DNA from: Pseudomonas fortuita | GTDB taxonomy: Bacteria; Pseudomonadota; Gammaproteobacteria; Pseudomonadales; Pseudomonadaceae | Length of the DNA stretch: 64,000 nt | NCBI RefSeq assembly: GCF_026898135.2 | Contig: NZ_CP114035.2 | Span: forward strand, 3,885,501 to 3,949,500 | Reading direction: 5' to 3' | Part shown: positions 38,440 through 47,157 of the stretch, piece by piece | How the letters are laid out: every line of letters begins with the position of its first letter | How positions within the stretch are numbered: position 1 is the first letter of the stretch | Translations under genes and position numbers: made by a program | Notes under the pieces: model-generated | Told to the model about the DNA's origin: nothing | Database searches by the model: none | The model's input: the letters and a program-made list of their open reading frames with translations, nothing else

Positions 38440-39152
38440 GCGGGCTGATCGGCAAGACCGGCATCGTGGTGCGTAATATCCCGCGCGTTGAGCCACACAT
38501 GATTGATGCCCTGGGCCGGCTGGGTGTCGCCACGGTGCATGAGGCCCAAGGTCGCAAGGGGCTGCTCAACACTGCCGTGCGCCCCATCCAGCAGGGTGTG
38601 ACCGTGGCCGGCAGCGCGGTAACCGTGCTGGTGGCCCCTGGCGACAACTGGATGTTCCATGTTGCCGTGGAGCAGTGCCGCCCGGGCGACGTGCTGGTGG
38701 TGGCGCCCAGTTCGCCGTGCAGCGATGGCTATTTCGGCGACCTGCTGGCGACCTCGCTCCAGGCCCGCGGCGTGCGCGGCCTGGTGATCGATGCGGGCGT
38801 GCGCGACAGCCAGACACTGCGCGACATGGGCTTTGCCGTGTGGTCCCGCGCCATCAACGCCCAGGGCACCGTGAAGGAAGTGCTGGGCTCGGTGAACCTG
38901 CCACTGCTGTGTGCCGGGCAGCTGGTAAAGGCCGGTGACATCGTGGTGGCCGATGACGACGGTGTCGTGGTGGTGCGCCATGGCGAAGCCCAGGCGGTAC
39001 TCGATGCCGCCACCCAGCGCGCCGACCTTGAAGAACGCAAACGCCAGCGCCTGGCCGCCGGCGAGCTTGGCCTGGATATTTATGAGATGCGACCGCGCCT
39101 GGCGGCGAAGGGTTTGCATTATGTCGACCACCTCACAGACCTGGAAGGCTGA
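38436..39152 (+). CDS. galC: 4-carboxy-4-hydroxy-2-oxoadipate aldolase
   Basis: Mg-dependent aldolase of the RraA-like (HMG/CHA aldolase) fold, 238 residues, splitting its substrate to pyruvate and oxaloacetate. The active-site block [17 protein letters not shown] and [10 protein letters not shown] contains the conserved G-x-x-L and Arg-Asp residues. The start overlaps the galB stop by four bases (ATGA), so translation is coupled. Confidence 0.93.
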   Translation: MSGLIGKTGIVVRNIPRVEPHMIDALGRLGVATVHEAQGRKGLLNTAVRPIQQGVTVAGSAVTVLVAPGDNWMFHVAVEQCRPGDVLVVAPSSPCSDGYFGDLLATSLQARGVRGLVIDAGVRDSQTLRDMGFAVWSRAINAQGTVKEVLGSVNLPLLCAGQLVKAGDIVVADDDGVVVVRHGEAQAVLDAATQRADLEERKRQRLAAGELGLDIYEMRPRLAAKGLHYVDHLTDLEG

Positions 39153-39154
39153 AC

Positions 39155-40240
39155 ATGGGCCAGACCCGCATCCCCTGCCTGCTGATGCGCGGCGGCACCT
39201 CCAAGGGCGCCTATTTTCTGTATGACGATCTACCCGCCCCTGGCCCGCTGCGTGACCGGGTGCTGCTGGCGGTGATGGGCTCGCCCGATGCCCGGCAGAT
39301 TGACGGCATCGGCGGCGCCGACTCGCTCACCAGCAAAGTCGCCATCATCCGCGCCTCGCAGCGCGATGACGCCGACGTCGACTACCTGTTCGCTCAGGTG
39401 GTGGTGGACGAGGCACGGGTGGACTATGGGCAGAACTGCGGCAACATCCTGGCCGGCGTAGGGCCGTTCGCCCTCGAGCGCGGCCTGGTGACCGCCAGCG
39501 GCGCGAGCACACCGGTGCGCATCTTCATGGAAAACACCGGGCAGATCGCCATCGCCCAGGTGCCGACCACCGATGGCCAAGTGGAGTATGCCGGCGATAC
39601 CCACATTGATGGGGTGCCGGGCCGGGCGGCGGCGCTGGTGGTGACGTTTGCCGACGTGGCCGGCGCCAGCTGCGGAGCCCTGCTGCCCACCGGCAACAGC
39701 CGCGACCGTGTCGATGGCCTGGAAGTCACCTGCATCGACAACGGCATGCCGGTAGTGCTGCTGCGTGCCGAAGACCTTGGCGTGACGGGCTACGAGCCTT
39801 GCGAAACGCTGGAGGCCGACAGCGCCCTGAAAACACGCCTGGAGGCTATCCGCCTGCAACTGGGCCCACGCATGAGCCTGGGTGATGTGAGCCAGCGTAA
39901 TGTGCCGAAAATGTGCCTGCTGTCGGCACCGCGCAACGGCGGCACGGTCAATACGCGCTCGTTCATCCCGCACCGTTGCCATGCGTCCATCGGGGTGTTT
40001 GGTGCGGTGAGTGTCGCTACGGCCTGCTTGATTGAAGGGTCGGTTGCACAGGGCCTTGCCCGCACGCCAGGCGGTGATCGTCAGCGTTTGGCGGTGGAGC
40101 ATCCGAGTGGGGAATTTACGGTGGAAATCAGCCTGGAACATGGCGTGATCAAGGGGTGCGGGTTGGTGAGAACGGCGCGTTTGTTATTTGACGGGGTTGT
40201 GTGCATCGGGACAGATATTTGGGGTGGGCCGGAGAAGTGA
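39155..40240 (+). CDS. galD: 4-oxalomesaconate tautomerase
   Basis: PrpF/DapF-like isomerase of 361 residues that converts the keto to the enol form of 4-oxalomesaconate. The N-terminal RGGTSKGAYFLYDDLP and DGIGGADSLTSKVAII are the PrpF-family signatures, with a cysteine in YGQNCGNILAGVGPFA and a second in TACLIEG. It starts two bases after galC, the end of the galBCD operon. Confidence 0.92.
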   Translation: MGQTRIPCLLMRGGTSKGAYFLYDDLPAPGPLRDRVLLAVMGSPDARQIDGIGGADSLTSKVAIIRASQRDDADVDYLFAQVVVDEARVDYGQNCGNILAGVGPFALERGLVTASGASTPVRIFMENTGQIAIAQVPTTDGQVEYAGDTHIDGVPGRAAALVVTFADVAGASCGALLPTGNSRDRVDGLEVTCIDNGMPVVLLRAEDLGVTGYEPCETLEADSALKTRLEAIRLQLGPRMSLGDVSQRNVPKMCLLSAPRNGGTVNTRSFIPHRCHASIGVFGAVSVATACLIEGSVAQGLARTPGGDRQRLAVEHPSGEFTVEISLEHGVIKGCGLVRTARLLFDGVVCIGTDIWGGPEK

Positions 40241-40263
40241 CTCATCAAGGGTGGCTTGGGGTT

Positions 40264-40722
40264 TCAAAAATGAAGGGATACCGCAAGTCCACTGATCAGC
40301 AAACAGAGGCTCGCTACAGCAGTGAGCTGCACGCGCATCGGCAGATACCACCCAGGCACCGCTTGCGCCAGTTTGCGGTCCTGCCAAAGATGGCCGATAA
40401 AACCAAAGGTCAACACCAGACACCCCAATGGCACAGGCAGCAACGTGCCAACCCAACCGATCAGGGCCGGTATGACACTCCACACCAGTCGCTCTTGACG
40501 CTGCTTCGCGGGCAACCCCTGCAACGTCATGGCGAACCCCCAGTGCAGGGCACCGACGAAGCTCAATATCACCGCGCCATAGCCCACCAGCATCATCGAG
40601 AAAAACGCTCGATATTCAGCCCCAAAAAAGATGAGCAACGTCAAACCAATAAACGGCAGCACACCGCCGTACCCCAGGACAGCGAAGCGGCTTGGAGATA
40701 AAGCAGTAGCATCGGTATTCAT
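40264..40722 (-). CDS. DUF3429 membrane protein
   Basis: 152 residues from ATG 40722, with four to five membrane spans beginning VLGYGGVLPFIGLTLLIFF. The segment GALHWGFAMTLQG and LVWSVIPALIGWVG match DUF3429. A TTG start at 40761 overlapping folE is possible but less likely. It is the third gene of a DCC-folE-DUF3429 operon whose promoter region carries a LitR-type box. Function unknown. Confidence 0.78.
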   Translation of the reverse strand: MNTDATALSPSRFAVLGYGGVLPFIGLTLLIFFGAEYRAFFSMMLVGYGAVILSFVGALHWGFAMTLQGLPAKQRQERLVWSVIPALIGWVGTLLPVPLGCLVLTFGFIGHLWQDRKLAQAVPGWYLPMRVQLTAVASLCLLISGLAVSLHF

Positions 40723-40757
40723 CTGGGCGCACCTTCGCAGCGGTTCAGGACCGGGTG

Positions 40758-41318
40758 TCAATTGTGTCGTCCAATGAGGTTAAGGAATTCGTGCCGCGTC
40801 GACGGGGCGTCGCGAAATTCACCTAACATCACGGATGTCATCATCACCGAGTTCTGCTTCTCCACACCGCGCATCATCATGCACATATGCTTGGCTTCGA
40901 TCACGACCGCTACCCCTGCGGCATCTGTGACCTCCTGCACGGCATACGCAATTTGCCGCGTGAGGTTTTCCTGTATCTGTAAACGACGGGCGAACATGTC
41001 CACCACGCGTGCAACCTTGGAAAGCCCTAACACGCGCCCTGTTGGCAGGTACGCGACATGCGCCTTGCCAATGAATGGCAACAGGTGGTGTTCGCACAAG
41101 GAGTAGAGTTCGATGTCGCGCACCACAATCATTTCATCGTTTTCACTCTCGAACAAAGCACCGTTCACGACCTCGTGAAGATTCTGCGCATACCCGTTGC
41201 ACAGGTACTGCATCGCTTTGGCCGCACGCTGGGGTGTGTCCAGGAGCCCTTCGCGCTGGGGGTTTTCACCAATACCGACCAGGATTTCATGATAGTGCTC
41301 GGCTAACGAATGTGACAT
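40758..41318 (-). CDS. folE: GTP cyclohydrolase I
   Basis: Zn enzyme of 186 residues making dihydroneopterin triphosphate from GTP, first step of folate and pterin synthesis. The zinc ligands are in [19 protein letters not shown] (Cys-x-x-His) and the second cysteine in [11 protein letters not shown]; both are intact, so this is a type IA enzyme. It overlaps the DCC gene by 16 bases. An extra folE in an operon with small membrane proteins is known from light-regulated gene sets of P. putida, where it may supply pterin or folate for a photolyase. Confidence 0.92.
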   Translation of the reverse strand: MSHSLAEHYHEILVGIGENPQREGLLDTPQRAAKAMQYLCNGYAQNLHEVVNGALFESENDEMIVVRDIELYSLCEHHLLPFIGKAHVAYLPTGRVLGLSKVARVVDMFARRLQIQENLTRQIAYAVQEVTDAAGVAVVIEAKHMCMMMRGVEKQNSVMMTSVMLGEFRDAPSTRHEFLNLIGRHN

Positions 41319-41716
41319 TTGGACTCCTCACCGCTACAGCGGTGCCCGCCAGCGGGATGTGGTAGCCAGGCCAAGTGTGGCCTCAAACGGCAGAACAGTC
41401 TGTAAAGCACCGAAAACAGGGGACGTAGCGGACGCCAGGCCAGTGGCGCGACCCACATCCCCACATCGGCAGCACGCCAACTCCACAAGGTGGCGTCCAA
41501 GCCTGTAACCCAGTGCCCGCTCGCGAACCTTCCATGCAGGCACGACCGCAGTTGCTCAACCGTCAAGCCCAATGCTGCCGGATCGAAATTGTCATCACTG
41601 ATGTCCACCAGGATGAGCTTTACCCCGTTCGATTGCCTGCGCAGAAAGGCTATCTCCCGAGCGCACAATGGGCAGGCGCCGTCAAAGTACAGCGTGAAAG
41701 GCCACTTGCAAGACAT
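41303..41716 (-). CDS. DCC family thiol-oxidoreductase-like protein (DUF393)
   Basis: 137 residues from ATG 41714-41716 with GAGG upstream. The signature is [12 protein letters not shown] near residues 9-20, a D-x-x-C-x-x-C motif characteristic of DUF393; [16 protein letters not shown] follows. It is the first gene of the operon with folE and the DUF3429 protein. Family members are predicted to be redox-active, but no substrate is known. Confidence 0.8.
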   Translation of the reverse strand: MSCKWPFTLYFDGACPLCAREIAFLRRQSNGVKLILVDISDDNFDPAALGLTVEQLRSCLHGRFASGHWVTGLDATLWSWRAADVGMWVAPLAWRPLRPLFSVLYRLFCRLRPHLAWLPHPAGGHRCSGEESKCHIR

Positions 41717-41751
41717 GTACAACCTCTCATGTTTGTACAGGTTTTTGTACA
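41716..41751. promoter_or_regulatory. TGTACA-N12-TGTACA box plus third half, candidate LitR/PplR light-response site
   Basis: TGTACA occurs at 41716-41721, 41734-41739 and 41746-41751. The first pair is separated by exactly 12 bases, which fits the T(G/A)TACA-N12-TGTA(C/T)A box that I recall for the class II LitR (PplR) regulators of P. putida. The first copy overlaps the start codon of the DCC gene. Confidence 0.6.
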
Positions 41752-41922
41752 AGTTAGCCGAAACCAGGAATTTCGCAATGGCCGTGACAACTTTCGGTGA
41801 CGGCAGCCAAGCGGAACGGCTTTTGATGGGTGCATGCCCCTCCCCCGCAGCCGTGTTGAGCGGTAGTAAGCCAGGTGCAGTTCGGCCACAATCGCTTCCT
41901 CAGTCAAGCTGGGACGCTCCGC

Positions 41923-43086
41923 ATGCTCACCACCCTCGCCATCGGCAACTACCGCTCGATCAACCACCTGGTGTTGCCGTTAGGCCAGCTCAACCTGGTG
42001 ACCGGTGCCAACGGCAGCGGCAAATCCAACCTGTACAAAGCCCTGCGCCTGCTGGCCGAAACCGCCCAGGGCGGCGTGATCGAAGCCCTGGCCCGTGAAG
42101 GCGGGCTGGATTCGACCTGGTGGGCTGGCCCGGAAACCAGCGCACGGATGAGGCGCGGCGAAGTGCCCATCCAAGGCCAGCACCCGAGCGAAGCCAGGCG
42201 CCTGCGCCTGGGCTTTGCCACCGAGCATTTCGGTTTTGCCATCTCCCTCGGCCTGCCGATTCCCCTGCCGTATCCAACCGCGTTCATGCTCGACCCTGAG
42301 ATAAAGTGCGAGGCCATCTGGGGCGCTGGCGCCTACCGGCCCGCTTCATTGCTGGTCGAGCGCAAGAACGCCCTGGTGCGCGCCCGCGAGGGCCGCAGCT
42401 GGGCGGTGCTCGATCAGCATGCCGACAGCGGCGAAAGCTTTTTCAACATCGTCGGCCGGCCCCGCCAGGCGCCAGAGATTGGTGAGCTGCGCGCGTTCAT
42501 CAACAGCTGGCGGTTCTACGACCACTTTCGCATCGACCGCGACGCACCTTGCCGACAACCACAGCTGGGTACCCGGTCGCCAGTGTTGCATCACGACGGC
42601 CGCAACCTCGCTTCGGCGCTGCAGACCATTATCGAGATAGGTGATGTCGAAGACCTGGTAGCGGCGCTGGACGACGCGTTTCCCGGCAGCCGCCTGGCGA
42701 TCGATGCACCGCCGGGCGGGCTGTTCAGCGTGCGGCTACACCAGCATGGGCTGCTGCGCCCGTTAGGGGCTGCTGAATTATCGGATGGCACCTTGAGGTA
42801 CCTGTTGCTGATGGCGGCGCTGCTGACACCACGCCCGCCGTCACTGATGGTGCTGAACGAACCGGAAACCAGCCTGCATGCCGACCTGCTCCCTGCGCTG
42901 GCCCGCCTGATCATCCGCGCTTCGCAACGTAGCCAGGTGTGGGTGGTGTCGCACTGCAAGCCGCTGATCGACGCATTGACCGCGTGCGACGGGTGCAATG
43001 TGCTGGAGCTTGAGAAGCACCACGGGCAAACGCAGTTGCGAGGGGGCGGTTTGCTGGACGAGCCCCTGTGGCGGTGGGTTGACTGA
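41923..43086 (+). CDS. AAA-family ATPase (ABC/SMC-like, OLD-type)
   Basis: 387 residues from ATG 41923. The opening LTTLAIGNYRSI is typical of SMC-like ATPases of the RecF/OLD group; Walker A is GANGSGKS (residues 28-35), the signature is ELSDGTLRYLLLMAAL, and Walker B is LMVLNEPETSLHADL. No nuclease (TOPRIM) domain is present, and no partner gene adjoins it. Possible roles are DNA repair or orphan defence; unknown. Confidence 0.82.
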   Translation: MLTTLAIGNYRSINHLVLPLGQLNLVTGANGSGKSNLYKALRLLAETAQGGVIEALAREGGLDSTWWAGPETSARMRRGEVPIQGQHPSEARRLRLGFATEHFGFAISLGLPIPLPYPTAFMLDPEIKCEAIWGAGAYRPASLLVERKNALVRAREGRSWAVLDQHADSGESFFNIVGRPRQAPEIGELRAFINSWRFYDHFRIDRDAPCRQPQLGTRSPVLHHDGRNLASALQTIIEIGDVEDLVAALDDAFPGSRLAIDAPPGGLFSVRLHQHGLLRPLGAAELSDGTLRYLLLMAALLTPRPPSLMVLNEPETSLHADLLPALARLIIRASQRSQVWVVSHCKPLIDALTACDGCNVLELEKHHGQTQLRGGGLLDEPLWRWVD

Positions 43087-43130
43087 CCACGGCTGACCAA
43101 GCCTCAAGCCCCAAAAGCAAGCCATGCACC

Positions 43131-43180
43131 GCACCTGTAGGAGCTGGCTTGCCTGCGATGGGCCGCGAAGCGGCCCCATT
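43131..43180. repeat. REP-type palindrome
   Basis: CTGTAGGAGCTGGCTTGCCTGCGATGGGCCGCGAAGCGGCCCC, with the GGCCGCGAAGCGGCC palindrome, between the convergent ATPase and lipoprotein genes. Confidence 0.7.
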
Positions 43181-43237
43181 GGCCATAGCTGGCCGACCTC
43201 AGGCCCGGCCCCACCCCGGCCCATTTCGGAAATACCC

Positions 43238-43954
43238 TTAAGGCCTCATCAGCGGCTCAATCCCAATCCATTTCTTCACCGGGTGATAGCAGAGCTTCAG
43301 CGGCGGAAGCTGCACCTTACGGCCCTGCACATCCAGTGCCCCCAGATGGATCGTCCATTTGGAGTCCGCATCGAACTTGTCCGTCTGGAAAATCACATAC
43401 GCCGAGCCATAGCGCTTGTTGTTGGTCATCCTGGGAATCATCCGATGCACTTCATCGCTGTTGATGTCGTACGGCGATGGCCGGGCGGTCTTCTCATTTA
43501 CCAACGGAAAGTCGTAGGTCTCGTTAACGCCCACGTACACCTCGGGCCGTGCATTCAGCCGCGAACCGTCTTCAAAGGTAATGTAAGCCTGACGGCTGTC
43601 GTACAGCACCGGTATCGGCGGCTCGCCACGCTTGGAACCAGTCGACGGGCGCTGACGGTCTTTGTTGTAGGCGACCATTTGCACATAAAATTCCTGCCGC
43701 GAGTACTTCTCGCCCGGGTACTGCACGTACAGGGCTTGCTTGTAGGGCTTTTCGCCCCATAGGGCGGCGTGGTCGTAGAGGTAGGTTTCCAGGTAAAGCG
43801 TGGTCTCACCCTGCGGCCCTGGCACCTTGAACTGGAACTGGGATTCGCAGAGGTCCGCGTAGGCGGCACGCTCGCGTTTCCAAGGGACGCAAGCGGTTAA
43901 CGAAGCCACTGCCAGCAGTAGGATGAGAGAGGTGGTCCGTTTCAGGTTATTCAT
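43238..43954 (-). CDS. predicted lipoprotein
   Basis: 238 residues from ATG 43954 (AGGGCAGG upstream). The signal peptide ends in a lipobox, ASLTAC, with the lipid-modified Cys at residue 22; the next residue is Val, consistent with outer-membrane sorting. The mature domain is soluble with many Tyr and Arg (YLETYLYDHAALWGEKPYKQ). No family recognised with certainty; it may belong to the DUF3304-like Pseudomonas lipoproteins. Confidence 0.72.
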   Translation of the reverse strand: MNNLKRTTSLILLLAVASLTACVPWKRERAAYADLCESQFQFKVPGPQGETTLYLETYLYDHAALWGEKPYKQALYVQYPGEKYSRQEFYVQMVAYNKDRQRPSTGSKRGEPPIPVLYDSRQAYITFEDGSRLNARPEVYVGVNETYDFPLVNEKTARPSPYDINSDEVHRMIPRMTNNKRYGSAYVIFQTDKFDADSKWTIHLGALDVQGRKVQLPPLKLCYHPVKKWIGIEPLMRP

Positions 43955-44168
43955 GACCTGCCCTGGTCGAGATGAGAGTGGATCAGTTTCGAGCGCCGAA
44001 CGGCGGAAGTCCATGCTGCCCCTTTGCTATTATCGCGCTACAGACAGCAGACCTTGCAGCCGCTGGGGATGTGACCACAAAGCCGGTAGCAGATTTGCTA
44101 AGATCGCGGCATTTCCGCTGGGTGACCGCATCCTCACCCAAGCCATTTGCAGCCTGCTGGAAGACCCG

Positions 44169-44348
44169 ATGAACAAATTGATCCTGCCTTTCGCCATCTT
44201 CGTTAGCGTCCTACTCACTGGAAAAATCGCCGAGCATTACGGCCTGGAGGGCAGCTGGAAAATCGGCCTGCTGTGCCTCGTGGCAGCTGCCGTCCAGATC
44301 GCTGTTACCCGTTTTCAGCGCTACCAGCGGCACAAAGCCCAGCTGTAA
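44169..44348 (+). CDS. small membrane protein
   Basis: 59 residues from ATG 44169, two hydrophobic segments (LILPFAIFVSVLLTG and IGLLCLVAAAVQIAV) and a basic C-terminus (RFQRYQRHKAQL). No motif beyond membrane topology. It lies just upstream of a strong intrinsic terminator. Confidence 0.6.
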   Translation: MNKLILPFAIFVSVLLTGKIAEHYGLEGSWKIGLLCLVAAAVQIAVTRFQRYQRHKAQL

Positions 44349-44461
44349 AGGGCGCAAGGCCCCGCTAACGTCGCTGGCTGATCACATTCTGGGGACTTTT
44401 CTTTCACCCCATTTTCACAGTGGCTTGGGCAGTATCAAGCTATCCCTACGTGATAGTACTT

Positions 44462-44486
44462 AGCCCGCCTCGGCGGGCTTTCTTTT
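44462..44486 (+). terminator. intrinsic terminator of the small membrane protein gene
   Basis: AGCCCGCC-TC-GGCGGGCT followed by TTCTTTT: an eight-base GC stem and a T-rich tail, downstream of the gene ending at 44348. Confidence 0.8.
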
Positions 44487-44632
44487 GCCCGCCTGTTTCC
44501 TGTCGACGTCTTGAGGAACGGCAGCGGGTCGAAAAATCAGAAATAACCCCTTCCTTGTAGGCCATTTCCCAAAGATACTCCTCGCGCCTGTTTTTCGTTG
44601 CACATGGAAATAGTCAGCCCTAGTCTCGACCT

Positions 44633-44773
44633 GTCGCTGCCAATTCAGCGACCGGTTTTGACAGACCGTCGATTGTTGTCCGTGTGCAAACGCTTATGGC
44701 GGCTGTACGTGCGGGCACCCTCGTGTGCGCCGAGTGCCAACAATCTCGGTCTGTCAACCCGCGTACAGCTGCC
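44633..44773 (+). ncRNA. interleaved inverted repeats, candidate structured leader RNA
   Basis: Three symmetric elements. Hairpin GTCGCTG-CCAATT-CAGCGAC at 44633-44652. Arm A at 44658-44678 (TTGACAGACCG..GATTGTTG) pairs with A' at 44738-44757 (CAACAATC..CGGTCTGTCAA), 19 base pairs around a small internal loop. Arm B at 44698-44715 pairs with B' at 44758-44773 (CCCGCGTACAGCTGCC) with one wobble and a bulge. The order A-B-A'-B' is a pseudoknot or a pair of mutually exclusive folds. It lies in the 5' leader of the DUF6124-like gene, so a regulatory RNA or an untranslated element is plausible. Function is unknown. Confidence 0.5.
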
Positions 44774-44829
44774 ACCCTCCCGTTTGACAGCGAAGTGGAT
44801 AGCAGCTCAACCATTGTTGGAGCGTAAGC

Positions 44830-45072
44830 ATGCTGAAGATAGTCCCAGATCCACCCCAAAATACTCTCTGCCTTGAAGACACCCTCATCCAAGCCACGGA
44901 CTACGCGCTATGCGCGGCGACCGTTGTGCATCAGGCAATGCTGCTACAGCCCAAGTCACCAGCGTCGATTCTGATGATGGCCTCGATGCATGAACTGGAG
45001 ACGCTGCGAGCTTTGCTTGAGTCCGCACTGATCCAGGTGCAGATGCCCACCGAGCCTAGGACTTTGCACTGA
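44830..45072 (+). CDS. DUF6124-like small protein
   Basis: 80 residues from ATG 44830. The opening KIVPDPPQNTLCLEDTLIQATDYAL and the later LLQPKSPASILMMASMHELETLRALLESAL follow the pattern of the small Pseudomonas proteins annotated DUF6124/DUF3077-like: a PNPP-type start followed by two or three helices. Function unknown. The long leader upstream carries large inverted repeats. Confidence 0.65.
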   Translation: MLKIVPDPPQNTLCLEDTLIQATDYALCAATVVHQAMLLQPKSPASILMMASMHELETLRALLESALIQVQMPTEPRTLH

Positions 45073-45441
45073 AGCCTAAATGATGTGTCGCTCAGAAACC
45101 AAACGCCTGCAAGCCGAGCCCCGACATTGATGTGTGCAAGGCCGCAGACCGTGAAGCCTATGCAGCACTTGTGGGAGCTGGCTTGCCGGCGAGAGGCCAG
45201 CCCAGGCACTAGAGATTTCGGGGAGATTGAACAATGGTAACCGTCTGGCCAACTCACCCCTCAGCACACAGACCAGCTCGGACAAGAACGGGTGGAAAAC
45301 AAAGCCTTGCCCGCAGGTATACCCATTGAATAAGCCTGTATCTGACGTAGGTCATGCAGAGCCTGCCAGCGGGTCGCAATCGACGATGGCTTCATTGTAT
45401 ACTTCGGCTCCGCATACCCCTTGAGCTACAGGAACATCAGC
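45073..45441. other. intergenic region with REP unit and 22-bp shared element
   Basis: Holds a REP-type unit at about 45170-45205 (TGTGGGAGCTGGCTTGCCGGCGAGAGGCCAGCC), the 22-bp element at 45237-45258, and a possible -10 sequence TATACT at 45398-45403 ahead of the leader ORF. An open frame at 45227-45424 has no ribosome-binding site or recognisable protein. Confidence 0.5.
45237..45258 (-). repeat. 22-bp element, copy 1
   Basis: On the minus strand it reads GGTGAGTTGGCCAGACGGTT plus AC; it matches 51011-51032 at 21 of 22 positions. It is intergenic, downstream of the DUF6124-like gene. Confidence 0.7.
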
Positions 45442-45486
45442 ATGACTGTACTCCAAACGATCTACTGGCAGCCTACGCCGCCTTAG
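45442..45486 (+). CDS. 14-residue leader peptide ORF upstream of the SulP transporter
   Basis: ATG at 45442 has AGGA eight bases upstream and encodes MTVLQTIYWQPTPP before a TAG stop. The peptide ends in Pro-Thr-Pro-Pro at the stop codon, a context that can slow both elongation and termination. The distance to the transporter ATG is 172 bases and the leader contains hairpins, so this is a candidate translational attenuator. It is too short for ordinary gene callers. Regulatory role is inference. Confidence 0.5.
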   Translation: MTVLQTIYWQPTPP

Positions 45487-45658
45487 CGCTACGCCCCCTC
45501 GCAACAACCTGCTTCCGCTAGCCTCGCTCGCGGGTGCTCACTGCTGTACGCCTGGTTTTACACCTTAAGCACACAGCAAAAAATCCTCAAAATTTGAATT
45601 TGTATCGATTCGCTCGCCACTCCCTTGGCGTGCGCGATGCTTTGCCTTGGATATTTAT

Positions 45659-47146
45659 ATGCTGCAAAAACTTAGACAAACGTGGTTTTCCAACGTCCGT
45701 GCCGACGTGCTCGCGGGGCTGGTGGTCGCACTCGCGCTGATCCCGGAAGCCATCGCCTTTTCCATCATCGCCGGGGTAGATCCCAAAGTCGGTCTCTACG
45801 CCTCCTTCTGTATCTGTGCTGTCATCGCCTTTGTCGGCGGGCGCCCCGGAATGATCTCGGCGGCGACAGGCGCCATGGCACTGCTGATGGTTACGCTGGT
45901 AAAAGAGCATGGACTCCAGTACCTGCTGGCCGCGACTCTACTATGTGGCGTACTTCAAATCCTTGCCGGCTACCTGAAGCTTGGCTCGTTGATGCGCTTT
46001 GTTTCACGTTCGGTAGTCACCGGCTTCGTAAACGCATTGGCGATTCTGATTTTTATGGCGCAATTGCCTGAGCTGACCAATGTCACCTGGCATGTCTATG
46101 CCATGACCGCTGCGGGCCTGGGAATCATCTACCTGTTCCCGTATGTACCGAAAATCGGCAAGCTGATTCCCTCTCCGTTGGTGTGCATTCTGACGCTGAC
46201 TGCCATCGCCATTTACCTCGGTTTGGATATCCGCACCGTCGGTGACATGGGCCAACTGCCGGACACGCTGCCGATTTTTCTGTGGCCTGAAGTGCCGCTG
46301 AACTTTGAAACCCTGCGGATCATCTTTCCTTACTCCGCAGCGCTGGCAGTTGTAGGCCTACTGGAGTCGATGATGACCGCGACCATCGTCGACGACCTGA
46401 CGGATACCACCAGCAACAAAAACCGCGAGTGCAAAGGCCAGGGTGTGGCCAACATCGCTGCCGGCATGCTTGGCGGTATGGCAGGTTGCGCCATGATCGG
46501 CCAGTCGATCATCAACGTGAAATCTGGCGGCCGCACCCGTCTCTCGACATTGTGTGCCGGCGTTTTCCTGCTGCTGATGGTGGTATTTCTTGGCGAATGG
46601 CTCTCCAAAATCCCTATGGCCGCACTCGTGGCTGTAATGATCATGGTGTCCATCGGCACCTTTAGCTGGGATTCCTTGCGTAATCTGAAAGAGCATCCGC
46701 TGTCGACCAACCTCGTCATGGTGGCGACCGTCGTGGTCGTCGTGGCCACTCACAATCTGGCTTACGGCGTACTGGTAGGTGTGCTGCTGGCCTCCCTGTT
46801 CTTCGCAAACAAGGTCGGGCACTACCTGGATATCAAGAGCACTCTTGAAGAGACGAAATCGCATCGGACTTACCGCGTCGTGGGCCAGGTGTTCTTTAGC
46901 TCTGCGGACAAGTTCACTGAGGTTTTTGACTTCAAGGAGGCGCTCAACAAGGTCACCATCGATCTCACACAGGCGCATTTCTGGGATATCACCGCCGTCG
47001 CAGCGCTGGATAAGGTCGTAATCAAGTTCCGACGCGAAGGAGCTGAGGTTGAAGTGCTCGGTCTCAATGAAGCCAGCGCAACAATCGTTGACCGCTTCGG
47101 CGTGCATGACAAGCCCGGCGCCATCGACAAGCTCATGAGCCACTAA
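45659..47146 (+). CDS. SulP-family inorganic anion transporter with STAS domain
   Basis: 495 residues from ATG 45659 (a TTG at 45647 is also possible). The transmembrane part begins [26 protein letters not shown], the SulP signature, and about ten further spans follow; the C-terminal STAS domain (about residues 410-495) contains [21 protein letters not shown]. SulP members carry sulfate, bicarbonate or other anions; a following Usp gene is a common companion of bicarbonate-type SulP transporters. Which anion is unknown. Confidence 0.9.
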   Translation: MLQKLRQTWFSNVRADVLAGLVVALALIPEAIAFSIIAGVDPKVGLYASFCICAVIAFVGGRPGMISAATGAMALLMVTLVKEHGLQYLLAATLLCGVLQILAGYLKLGSLMRFVSRSVVTGFVNALAILIFMAQLPELTNVTWHVYAMTAAGLGIIYLFPYVPKIGKLIPSPLVCILTLTAIAIYLGLDIRTVGDMGQLPDTLPIFLWPEVPLNFETLRIIFPYSAALAVVGLLESMMTATIVDDLTDTTSNKNRECKGQGVANIAAGMLGGMAGCAMIGQSIINVKSGGRTRLSTLCAGVFLLLMVVFLGEWLSKIPMAALVAVMIMVSIGTFSWDSLRNLKEHPLSTNLVMVATVVVVVATHNLAYGVLVGVLLASLFFANKVGHYLDIKSTLEETKSHRTYRVVGQVFFSSADKFTEVFDFKEALNKVTIDLTQAHFWDITAVAALDKVVIKFRREGAEVEVLGLNEASATIVDRFGVHDKPGAIDKLMSH

Positions 47147-47157
47147 GGAGAACGACA

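Larger units (their letters stand above)
44349..44829. other. intergenic region with terminator and structured leader
   Basis: No gene supported. The first part ends with the terminator at 44462-44486; from about 44633 to 44773 the sequence is dominated by inverted repeats described separately, ending 57 bases before the DUF6124-like start codon. Confidence 0.6.

Noticed and set aside
37306..38496. 396-codon minus-strand frame across galR/galB
   Set aside because: It runs antisense to galB and out of frame through galR; both real genes have clear motifs.
44598..44876. 92-codon frame over the structured leader
   Set aside because: The inverted repeats explain the sequence better, and the frame overlaps the DUF6124-like gene in another phase.
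45227..45424. 65-codon open frame upstream of the leader ORF
   Set aside because: No ribosome-binding site, lies over the REP/22-bp element region, no protein family.
45647..45658. TTG start adding four residues to SulP
   Set aside because: ATG at 45659 fits the family; no ribosome-binding site supports the TTG.
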